From contig NZ_JAJVCN010000001.1 of assembly GCF_021390435.2 (NCBI RefSeq), positions 744,001 through 808,000 on the forward strand: a stretch of DNA of 64,000 nt. Reading direction: 5' to 3'. A program made the translations under genes and the position numbers. This stretch comes from Kibdelosporangium philippinense. Its GTDB lineage: Bacteria; Actinomycetota; Actinomycetes; Mycobacteriales; Pseudonocardiaceae. Shown piece by piece: positions 35,703 through 44,800 of the stretch (within the stretch, counting starts at the first letter, position 1; the number at the start of each line of letters is the position of its first letter). The notes under the pieces are model-generated. The model was not told where the DNA came from and ran no database searches. It saw nothing but the letters and a program-made list of their open reading frames with translations.

Positions 35703-37093
35703 GTCCGGAGCACATTCCCGGGGACGGCAGCCACATCGGCCGGTACCTCGGGCACGGGATCGGCGCCCTCCGGCAGGAGGACCCCGACCTGTACCGGCTG
35801 CTGGAGCTGGAGCACGACCGGCAGCGGCAGACGCTGTCGCTGGTCGCCTCCTGCGGCATCACCGATCCGTCCGTGCTCGCGGTCACCGGGGCCAGCATCG
35901 TCAACGTCACCGCCGAGGGCTATCCCGGAAACCGCTACCACGCGGGCTGCCGCTACGTCGACGAGGTGGAGCGCCTGGCCATCGAGCGCACCAAGCAGGT
36001 CTTCGGCGCGAAGTACGTCAACGTGCAGCCGCACTGCGCCAGCTTCGCCAACCACACCGTCATGCAGGCAGTCCTGGACCCGGGCGACACCATCGTCGGG
36101 ATGGCGCTCGACCAGGGCGGTCACCTCACCCACGGCTCGCCGGTCAACCTCAGCGGCAAGCTGTTCACCGTCCACGCGTACGGCCTCGACGAGCACGGCG
36201 TGATCGACTACACGCACATGGCCGAGCTGGCGCGGACCCACCGGCCCAAGCTGATCGTCTGCGGTACGACGTCCTACCCACGCACCATCGACTTCGACCG
36301 TATCCGGGCCATCGCCGACAGCGTCGGCGCGTACGTGCTCGCCGACGTCACCCACATCGCCGGGCTCATCGCCGCCGGCCTGCACGCCAGCCCGATCGAC
36401 GCCGCGCACTTCACCACCACCTGCACCTTCAAGCAGCTGTACGGGCCGCGCGGTGGACTGATCATGATGGGCCGCGACGCCGAGGCGCTCGCGGCCGACG
36501 GCAAGCGCACCCTGTCGCAGCGCATCCAGAGCGCGGTGTTCCCGATGATGCAGGGCTCGCCAGAGGTGCACACCATCGCGGCCAAGGCACGCGCGATGGG
36601 CAGGCTGCTCGACCCCGCCTTCCGTGAGCTGGCCGAGCGCATCCAGGCCAACGCGTCCGCGCTCGCCAGAGCGCTCACCGCACATGGTTACGACGTCATC
36701 GGCGGCGGCACCGACAACCACATCGTGCTGTTCCGCGCGCCCGAGAAGCTCAACGGGCTCATCGCCGAACGCGCGCTGGAAGCCTGCGACATCCTCGTCA
36801 ACAAGAACAAGATCCCGGGCGACACCCGGTCGGCCACCGTCGCCAGCGGCGTGCGGCTGGGCAGCAACACGGTGGCGTTGCGCGGACTCGGACCGTCCGA
36901 GATGGACACCTGTGCCGAATTGCTGCACGCGGTGCTCGACGCGGTCGAACCCGGCGACGGCGGCGCCTTCCACCTCGACGACGCGGTGCGCACGCAGGTG
37001 TCCGCCGAGGTGCGCAGGCTCTGCCGGGACTTCCCGCTGCCCTACGACCCGGCCCCATCGGCGGACCTCGTCGGCGCGGGCACCGAGCACTGA
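35696..37093 (+). CDS. serine hydroxymethyltransferase homologue with altered active site
   Basis: 465-residue fold-type I PLP enzyme, full SHMT length. Lys246 binds PLP (TTTCTFKQLYGPRGG). Retained relative to E. coli GlyA: Glu57 (here Glu74), the GGHLTHGS block, Asp200 and His203 (ADVTHIAG), and the carboxylate arginine (ASGVRLGS). Changed: Glu36 to Cys53, Tyr55 to Thr72, Tyr65 to His82, His228 to Phe245. Such changes suit an unusual donor or acceptor, as in alpha-methylserine hydroxymethyltransferases or threonine transaldolases, both members of this fold. A likely role is making a beta-hydroxy amino acid for the last NRPS module. ATG 35696 overlaps the PKS stop; 11 bases precede the next NRPS gene. 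Confidence 0.85.
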   Translation: MVSPEHIPGDGSHIGRYLGHGIGALRQEDPDLYRLLELEHDRQRQTLSLVASCGITDPSVLAVTGASIVNVTAEGYPGNRYHAGCRYVDEVERLAIERTKQVFGAKYVNVQPHCASFANHTVMQAVLDPGDTIVGMALDQGGHLTHGSPVNLSGKLFTVHAYGLDEHGVIDYTHMAELARTHRPKLIVCGTTSYPRTIDFDRIRAIADSVGAYVLADVTHIAGLIAAGLHASPIDAAHFTTTCTFKQLYGPRGGLIMMGRDAEALAADGKRTLSQRIQSAVFPMMQGSPEVHTIAAKARAMGRLLDPAFRELAERIQANASALARALTAHGYDVIGGGTDNHIVLFRAPEKLNGLIAERALEACDILVNKNKIPGDTRSATVASGVRLGSNTVALRGLGPSEMDTCAELLHAVLDAVEPGDGGAFHLDDAVRTQVSAEVRRLCRDFPLPYDPAPSADLVGAGTEH

Positions 37094-37104
37094 GGGGATC
37101 TGCA

Positions 37105-40100
37105 ATGGCCAACAACGTCGAAGCGGTCTACCCGCTGTCCCCGCTGCAGCAGGGCCTGCTGTTCCACACGCTGAGCAGGCCGGGCGAGCCGACCTACTTC
37201 GAGCAGATCCGCTGCGCCATCGAGGGCCCTCTCGCCCTGGCCGCGTTCGAGCAGGCGTGGAACTGGGTCGTGGCGCGCCACACGGTGCTGCGCACCGCGT
37301 TCGCGTCGCAGCGGCTCAAGGAGCCCGTGCAGGTGGTGGGCCGCAAGTCCGTCGTCCCGGTGGACTGGCAGGACTGGCGCGGCCGGACCGACCCGGACGC
37401 CGACTGGGAGGAGCTGCTGCGCCAGGACCGGGCCCGCGGCTTCGACATGGCCAGGGCGCCGCTGATGCGCCTGACCTTGCGCCAGGTCGCCGACGAGCGG
37501 CACCTGTTCGTCTGGAGCCACCACCACATCCTGCTCGACGGGTGGAGCTTTGGGATCGTGCTCAACGAGGCGCTGCAGTGCTACGCCGACCTCATCACGC
37601 ACGGCCGGACCACCGACGCCGCCCCGGTGCGCCCGTTCGGCGACTTCATCTCCTTCCTCGGCGACCGTGACACCGCGGCTGACGAGCGCTTCTGGCAGGA
37701 GTACCTGGCGGGCGTCGGCGCACCCACCAGGCTCGCCGTGGACCGCGGCGAGGGAGTGCACGAAGGCGGCGCGGGCACCGAGATCACCCTCTCGGCGACC
37801 CTCGACGCGGACGTGAGCGCCGCCGTGCAGGCCGAGTGCGCGCGGCTCGGCGTGTCGCTGAGCGCGCTCGTGCACGGCGCGTGGGCCCGGCTGCTCAGCG
37901 CCTACAGCGGCGAGCGTGAAGTGCTGTTCGGCTCCACCACGGCGGGCAGGCCGCCGGAGCTGTCGGGCGTCGAGCAGATGGTCGGCCTGTTCATCAACGC
38001 CGTACCGCTGCGGGTGCGCATCGATCCCGAACAGCGTGTCGGCGACTGGCTGCGCGGCATCCAGCGCGACCTGTTCCAGGTGCAGAACCACCAGTTCACC
38101 GGGCTGTCCCGGGTGCAGGAACTGTCCGATGTGGAGCGTGGCAAACCACTGTTCGAGACCCTGTTGAGCTACCAGAACTACCCGCTCGACGACGGCCACA
38201 CCGAGAGCTGGGCAGGCATCCGCCTCGTCGACTACGGCTGGACCGGCCCGACCAACTACCCGGTCGCTGTGCGCGCGTTTCCCGGCGAGCAGATCATGCT
38301 GGTGCTCACCTACTACGAGCACCGCGTCGACGGCGCCGTCGCCGAGGCGATGATCGACCAGTTCCGGCTGCTGGTCGAGCGCCTTGGCGTCGGACCGGAC
38401 CGCGGCCTGTGGGAGATCGAGCCCGTCGCCGGGCCGCACGCCGACCGCGTGCTGCGCGAGTGGAACGCCACCGACAAGCCCTTCGATCTCGACCGCACCC
38501 TGCACGGGCTCGCCGAGTGGCAGGCCGCGGTGCGCCCGGACGCGCCCGCCATCGTCGCTGTCGACGGCAGGCTCACCTACGCCGAACTCGACGCCCGCGC
38601 CAACCAGCTCGCGCACGCCCTGGTCGGCCTCAGCGTGCGCCGGGGCGACCGGGTCGGGCTCTGCACCGAGAAGTCCACCGCCACCGTCGTGGCGATGCTC
38701 GCGGTGATGAAGGCGGGCGCGGCCTACGTCCCACTCGACCCGGCCTACCCGGCAGGCCGCATCGCCGCGATGATCGACGACGCCCGGCCTGCCGCACTGC
38801 TCACCTGGGGCCGCGGGGCCGAGGCCACCGCGGGCATCGACGTGCCGCGGCTGGCGCTGGACGGCGACTGGGCCAAGATCGCCGAGCACACCACGACGCC
38901 GCTGGAGCTGGAGGTCGGCCCGGACGAGCTGGCCTACGTGATCTACACGTCGGGGTCGTCGGGCAAGCCCAAGGGCGTCATGCTCGACCACCGCGGCCGG
39001 GTCAACAACGTCGAGGACTACTGCGACCGCTTCGGCATGGGGCCAGACGACCGGACGCTGTGTGTGTCGTCGCTCAGCTTCGACATCTCGGTGTGCGACC
39101 TGTTCTGCAGCCTCAACGCGGGTGGCTGCCTGGTGTTCCCGGACGCGGGCCGGGAGAAGGACCCCGAGCACTGGCTCGACCTGATCGGCACCGAGGCAAT
39201 CACCCTGTGGCACTCCGCGCCCGCCCTGATGGACGCGATGCTCGATGTGGCCGCCGAGCGCCCGTACCGGGCCGACACGCTGCGGCTGGCGGTCCTCGAC
39301 GGCGACTGGATCCCCTTGACCCAGCCCGACCGGGTCCGCGCCGCCTTCCCCGGCGTGCAGTTCGTCAGTGCGGGCGGCGCGACTGAGCTTTCGGTCGACT
39401 CCGTGCTCTATCTCCTCGGCGCGGTCGACCCGGCTTGGCGCAGCATCCCGTACGGCACGCCCATGGCCAACCAGACCGCGTACGTCCTCGACGAGGACCT
39501 GCGGATCGCGCCCGTCGGCGTGCCCGGCGAGCTGCACCTCGGCGGAGTCGGGGTGGCCGCGGGCTATCTCGACCGGCCGGAGCTGACCGCGGAAAAGTTC
39601 ATCCCGCACCCGTGGCCGACCCGGCCGGGCGAGCGGCTCTACCGCACAGGCGACCTGGCTCGCTTCGGCCATGACGGCGTGATCGAGCTACTTGGCCGGA
39701 TCGACTTCCAGGTCAAGATCCGCGGTATCCGCATCGAGCTCGGCGAGATCGAGGCCGTGCTGCGTGAGCACCCGGCGGTCGACGCGTGCCTGGTGGCCGC
39801 GCCGACCGACGCCGCGGGCGACCGGAGGCTCGCCGCGTACATCGTGCCCACCCAGCCCGGCGTCGGCGACGAGCTCGCGGCTGAGCTGCGGTCGTGGCTG
39901 CGGGCCCGGCTGCCCGAGCAGCTGGTGCCCGAGGCGTACGTATGGCTGGAGCGGCTGCCGCTGACCGCCAACGGCAAGGTCAACCGGCGCGACCTGCCTG
40001 CCCCGCAGTTCGCCGCGGCCGCGGCCACCCGGGTGCCGCCGGAGGGCGAGCTGGAGACGCGGCTGGCCGAGCACTGGGCGAAGGTTCTTGACGTCGATGT

Positions 40101-41028
40101 CGCCACCATCGACGTCGAGACCAGCTTCTTCGACCTCGGCGGCAACTCGCTCAAGGCACTGCGTGCCTGCCGGGTGCCTGACCTGCCGGTCGCGATCAGC
40201 GACCTCTACCGGTACTCGTCGGTGCGGGCGCTGGCCGAGCACCTGTCCCGCAGCGACGGCTCGCGCGGGCCGCTGGTCCGGCTCAGCGCCGCCGACCCGG
40301 CGCCCGTGGTCATCTGCGTGCCGTACGGCGGCGGGCACGCAGGCGTCTACCAGCCGGTCGCCGACGCACTCGGTGACCGGGTCGCGCTGTACGCGGTGCG
40401 TCTGCCTGGTCACGAGCACGACGGCCGCGACGAGCAGTTGCAGCCGGTGGACGCCGTCGCCCGCGCGGTAGCCGAGGCGGCTGCCGCGTTCGCGGGCAGG
40501 CCTATGGTGGTCTACGGCCACTGCGGCGGCGTCGCCCTGGCCACCGAGGTCGCCACCCTGCTTGAACGGGCGGGGGCGGACCTGCGCGGCCTGATGGTCG
40601 GCGCGTCCTACCCGCCCAACAACGCGGACGCGTTCGACGACGACCCGTTCGCCCCGGTCGACGACGTCGAGCTGGCCGGGCAGTTCGCCAAGCTCGGCGG
40701 CTTCGGCGGCCTCAGCGCCGAGGAGGCCAAGACCATCGGCCGCCTGCTGCGCCACGACGGCACCGAGGCCCGCCGCTACTTCCGGCGGGCACTGGAGAAC
40801 GGGCGCACCCGCCTACGCGCGCCGCTGACCTGCCTCATCGGCGCCGACGACCCGCTGACCACCGACTACGCCGACGGCTGGCTGAGCTGGGGCCGATTCG
40901 CCGTCGACCACGAGCTGGTGGTCCTGCCGGGTGACCACTACTTCATCCGCGAACACGCCACACACGTCGCGCGCCACCTGCTGGCGGCGCTCGACGCCAC
41001 AACCCCTTCCGAGGTGACTGCCCGATGA
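37105..41028 (+). CDS. NRPS termination module C-A-T-TE with cysteine thioesterase
   Basis: 1307 residues. C about 8-450 has YPLSPLQQGLLFHTL and HHILLDGWS, the style of C domains that accept a D-configured donor. A about 465-960 (YTSGSSGKPKG) gives by-eye code DICHVDAVDK, sharing His278 and Asp331 with serine codes (DVWHLSLIDK) but otherwise unusual. T about 975-1048 (DLGGNSLKA). TE about 1062-1295 has Cys1140 in YGHCGG where serine is usual, and its C-terminal histidine in LPGDHYFI. This is the only terminal TE, so it should release the product by hydrolysis, cyclisation or lactone formation. ATGA overlap with the MetA-like gene. Confidence 0.93.
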   Translation: MANNVEAVYPLSPLQQGLLFHTLSRPGEPTYFEQIRCAIEGPLALAAFEQAWNWVVARHTVLRTAFASQRLKEPVQVVGRKSVVPVDWQDWRGRTDPDADWEELLRQDRARGFDMARAPLMRLTLRQVADERHLFVWSHHHILLDGWSFGIVLNEALQCYADLITHGRTTDAAPVRPFGDFISFLGDRDTAADERFWQEYLAGVGAPTRLAVDRGEGVHEGGAGTEITLSATLDADVSAAVQAECARLGVSLSALVHGAWARLLSAYSGEREVLFGSTTAGRPPELSGVEQMVGLFINAVPLRVRIDPEQRVGDWLRGIQRDLFQVQNHQFTGLSRVQELSDVERGKPLFETLLSYQNYPLDDGHTESWAGIRLVDYGWTGPTNYPVAVRAFPGEQIMLVLTYYEHRVDGAVAEAMIDQFRLLVERLGVGPDRGLWEIEPVAGPHADRVLREWNATDKPFDLDRTLHGLAEWQAAVRPDAPAIVAVDGRLTYAELDARANQLAHALVGLSVRRGDRVGLCTEKSTATVVAMLAVMKAGAAYVPLDPAYPAGRIAAMIDDARPAALLTWGRGAEATAGIDVPRLALDGDWAKIAEHTTTPLELEVGPDELAYVIYTSGSSGKPKGVMLDHRGRVNNVEDYCDRFGMGPDDRTLCVSSLSFDISVCDLFCSLNAGGCLVFPDAGREKDPEHWLDLIGTEAITLWHSAPALMDAMLDVAAERPYRADTLRLAVLDGDWIPLTQPDRVRAAFPGVQFVSAGGATELSVDSVLYLLGAVDPAWRSIPYGTPMANQTAYVLDEDLRIAPVGVPGELHLGGVGVAAGYLDRPELTAEKFIPHPWPTRPGERLYRTGDLARFGHDGVIELLGRIDFQVKIRGIRIELGEIEAVLREHPAVDACLVAAPTDAAGDRRLAAYIVPTQPGVGDELAAELRSWLRARLPEQLVPEAYVWLERLPLTANGKVNRRDLPAPQFAAAAATRVPPEGELETRLAEHWAKVLDVDVATIDVETSFFDLGGNSLKALRACRVPDLPVAISDLYRYSSVRALAEHLSRSDGSRGPLVRLSAADPAPVVICVPYGGGHAGVYQPVADALGDRVALYAVRLPGHEHDGRDEQLQPVDAVARAVAEAAAAFAGRPMVVYGHCGGVALATEVATLLERAGADLRGLMVGASYPPNNADAFDDDPFAPVDDVELAGQFAKLGGFGGLSAEEAKTIGRLLRHDGTEARRYFRRALENGRTRLRAPLTCLIGADDPLTTDYADGWLSWGRFAVDHELVVLPGDHYFIREHATHVARHLLAALDATTPSEVTAR

Positions 41029-41849
41029 CCCGTTTCCGTCTCGCCGTGCTCAACGTGATGCCCCAGGCCGAGGTCTACCTCGACTACATCGGCGACGTGG
41101 TGCCGCCGGGCACCGACATCGAATGGCTCCGGCTGCGCGACCACCCGTACCGCAGCAGCGACCAGGAGATCCTGGCCCGCACGCACAAGTTCTACGACGA
41201 TGCCGCCATCGACTCCTGCGACGCGCTGCTGATCAGCGGGTCCGTGATGGACAAGAACCCCGACTTCACCGCGGCCCACTACTGGGACGAGGTGGTCGAG
41301 ACGCTGCGGGACGCCAGTACCCGGGTCGGCTCGGTCGCGGGCGTCTGCTGGGGCGCGCAGGTGGTGGCGAAGGTGTTCTTCGACATCGACAAGCAGCACT
41401 TCCCCGAGAAGCTGTCCGGCGTCTACGAGATGACCAACCTGCGCCCCGACCACGAGCTGATGCGTGGCCTGGATGACTCGTACTGGCTGCCGCAGAGCCG
41501 GTACGCCGAGATGGAGCCGCAGGCGTACACCGCGGCTGTCGAGTCCGGCGCGCTCGTGCCGCTGGACTGGTGCGTCAACGGCGGCCACGCCACGGTCGTG
41601 TCGGCCGACGGCGCCTACCTGATGCTCCAGGGCCACCAGGACTACCCGACCGGCAGGCTAGCGCTGGAGTACCACAACGCGGTGGCCCGCGGGGAGAACC
41701 CGCCGGTGCCGGCCAACTACGACCCGGAGCGCCCGGTGAACCGCTGGCGCGCCAACAACCGGGCGTTCATCGCCGCATGGCTGCGACTCGCGGCCGAGCG
41801 CAAGGCCGCGAGGCGCGAACCCGCCATGGCGTCCACTTCGCAGTCCTGA
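41025..41849 (+). CDS. MetA-family homoserine O-acyltransferase homologue
   Basis: 274 residues of the homoserine O-succinyl/acetyltransferase (HTS) family, which use a class I glutaminase-like fold and an acyl-cysteine. Evidence: LNVMPQ near the N-terminus, the nucleophile Cys108 in GVCWGAQ, the conserved lysine in HFPEKLSGVYEM, the GHQDYPTGRLALEY histidine block (MetA has GHPEY), and the C-terminal NPPVPANY then WRANNRAFIAAWL. It would acylate the hydroxyl of homoserine, serine or a related hydroxy amino acid to activate it for replacement or elimination. A primary-metabolism role is unlikely in mid-operon. Its ATG overlaps the upstream NRPS stop; the next gene starts 24 bases on. Confidence 0.85.
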   Translation: MTRFRLAVLNVMPQAEVYLDYIGDVVPPGTDIEWLRLRDHPYRSSDQEILARTHKFYDDAAIDSCDALLISGSVMDKNPDFTAAHYWDEVVETLRDASTRVGSVAGVCWGAQVVAKVFFDIDKQHFPEKLSGVYEMTNLRPDHELMRGLDDSYWLPQSRYAEMEPQAYTAAVESGALVPLDWCVNGGHATVVSADGAYLMLQGHQDYPTGRLALEYHNAVARGENPPVPANYDPERPVNRWRANNRAFIAAWLRLAAERKAARREPAMASTSQS

Positions 41850-41872
41850 CCCACCCGTCCGAGGAGCCTGCC

Positions 41873-44800
41873 GTGCAGTCCAACCTGTTCGCATCCCACG
41901 ATCCGGCCGAGGTCGCCAAGCGCGTCCACGCGGTCCTGCACGACCGCGCCGACCGGCCGGCGGTGTCCGGCCACTCCGGCACGCAGCTGGCCGCGCGGAT
42001 CGACGCGGCCGTCACCGCGCTGGCCGGCCCCGCGCCGGGCGAAGCGGTGCCGGTGACCGCCGCCGAACCGGTGGACGTGCTGGTCGGCTGCCTGGCCGCC
42101 TGGCTGGCCGGGGCGACCCCGTGGGTCGGCCCGGACGCTGCCGCCGCCGGCTCGGTCGTCAGCCCGGACGCCCTGGTGGTTGCCGAGCCGCTGGTCGGGT
42201 GTGTCGCTTACCCGGCGGGTTGGCTGGGCGGGCTGGACCTGCCCGAGACCGCCGAGCGGGTTGTGGCGCACGCCGACTGGCGGGTGGACGCATGGCTGCC
42301 GGTGGTTTGCGCCGCGCTGCTGGCGGGTGTGCCCCGGATCGACTTGGCATCCGCGGGTTCGGCAACTGACGGACGCGGCGTCCTCGCTTTCCCGGGGCAC
42401 GCCCTTCCGGCCGGAGCCGACGGCTTCGACGTGTGGCTGACGTGGGGTGCGGTCCCGCCCAGTGGGGGACCCGTGCACCGGCACGGCTTCGGCGACCACT
42501 TCGTCATCGCCGACCTCGACCCTGAGACGCCCGGCCAGGGTCCGCGCGGGCGCGTGCCGGGCCGCCACCGGGTGCTCAACCCAGCAGGCCGGCCCATCCC
42601 GGACAACGCGTGGGGCAGGCTCGGCTTGGCGGGCGTGCTGCCGCTCGTCGCCGACACCCCCGCCGAGCTGGTCGCCACGGACCGGGGCGAGCAGACCTGG
42701 ATCACCGACTACCGGGCGCGCAAGCGTAGCGACGGCACCATCGAGTTCGATCTCGCGGAAACCGACACACTGCGCTTCGCGGGCCGCAGGCTCTCGCCCG
42801 CGTTGGTGCGCCGCGCGCTGGCCGACGCCGGGCTCGCCGACGCCGCCCTGCTCGCCCGCGACCAGGGCACCGACCGCGCGCGGCTCGTGCTGCACGTCGC
42901 CGAGGGCGCCGACACCGGGCGGCTGGCCGAGGTGCTGCCTGACTGGGCCCACCCGCTCGGCGTCGCCGTGCTGCCCGCACTGCCACGCACCGACAGTGGT
43001 TCGGTCGACTACGCCGCCCTGACCGATCTGGCTCTGCCCGACGACTGGCTGCTCGCCCACGCCGAGCGCGTCCTCGCCGACGCACACGGCGGCCCCGTGC
43101 GGCTGCGCGCGCTGACGACCCCGCCGGAGCCCGCGACTCGCCTGCTGCCCGCGGAGTTCGAGGCCAACGGCGGCCACTACCCGGACGACCGGCTCGCTGA
43201 GCTGGCTGGCGCCGTACTGGAACCGCCCGTCGACAGCCTCGCCGACCGGCTGCGCGCCGCCGCCGACAGCGGCCGCGGCATCCTCCTAGTCGACGGCGAC
43301 GGCACCGAGCGGGAACTGCCGTACCGCGCCCTGCTCGACGACGCTGCCCGCATCGCCGCGTTCCTGAAGGCCCGCGGGCTCGGCGAGGGCGACGAGGTGA
43401 TCGTCCACTGCGCCGATCCCGCCGACCTGCTCGCGGGCATCTGGGCCTGTGTGCTGTCCGGTGTGCTGGCCGTGCCGATCACCCCAGCCTCGCCGTATGA
43501 CGGCGCGGGCAACCCGATGTGGCATCTTCTCGGGCCGGACACCATGCTCACGCGCGACCTCGTGCTCACCACTGCCACCCAGGCCAAGGCCACCGAGGCG
43601 GCACTGGCCGATCGCGGGCTGGCCGCGCGCACGCTGCTCCTGGAGGACGCCCGCGGCCACGAGCCGCTGGCCGACGCCGGCTGGACCATCGGCAGGCACG
43701 CCGTCATGCTGCTGACATCCGGCAGCACGGGCGCCCCGAAAGGCGTCCCGCTCTCGCACCGCAACCTGGTGTCGCTGGCCGAGGCGGTCTGCCGTGAGTT
43801 CGCGTTCGACCGCGGTGCCGAGGTGTCGCTGAACTGGCTGGCCGTGGACCACGTCGGCGGGCTGGTCCAGCACCACATCCGCGACCTCTGCCTGGCCAAC
43901 CGACAGATCCACGTCGACACCGCCTACGTCATGGCCAAGCCGACCCGCATGCTCGACCTGATGGCCAAGCACCGGGTTACACTGGCCTGGCAGGCCAACT
44001 TCGGCTTCAACATGCTCAACGAGCAGGCCGCCGAGATCACTCGCGGAAGCTGGGACCTGAGCCCGGTGAAGCTGTGGGAGAACGGCGGCGAGGCCGTCAC
44101 CCACGACGGCAACCAGCGCTTCCTCGGCCTGCTGGCCCCGCACGGCCTGCGTCCTGACGTGATCAAGCCGGTGTTCGGCATGACCGAGACCAGCTCGGCG
44201 ATCATCGCCGCGCACAACCTGGTCGCGGGCCGCCACGACAACGTGCACTGGCTGTCCGACAGCGGCCTGGACCACCGCGTGGTGCGCGCCCTGCCCGGTG
44301 GCGGCAGCGCCTTCGTCGAGGTCGGCACCCCGATGGCGGGCGTGGCCATGCGCGTGGTCGACGCCGAGGGCAAGGTGTGCCCGGAAGGCGTCATTGGCCG
44401 CATCGAGGTCAGCGGCCTGCAGATCTTCGACGGCTACTACCGCAACCCCGCCGCCAACGCCGACACGTTCAGCCCGGACGGCTGGCTGCGCATGGGTGAC
44501 TGCGGCTTCATGGTCGACGGCAGCCTCGTGGTCACCGGCCGCGAGAAGGACGTCATCATCGTCAACGGCCTCAACTTCGCCGCCCGCGCGCTCGAAGGCG
44601 CCGTCGAGACGGTGCCCGGCGTCCGGCAGGGCTGCTGCGCCGCGGTGTCCGTGCGCAGGCCGGACGCGGTCACCGATGACCTGGTCGTCTTCGTCAGCTC
44701 GGCCGACGACGCCGCCGCGGACCCGGCGGCCGTCGAAGCCGCCCTGCTCAGTGAGTTCAGCCTGCGCCCGATCGCGGTGGTTGAGCTGGACCCGGCGCAG

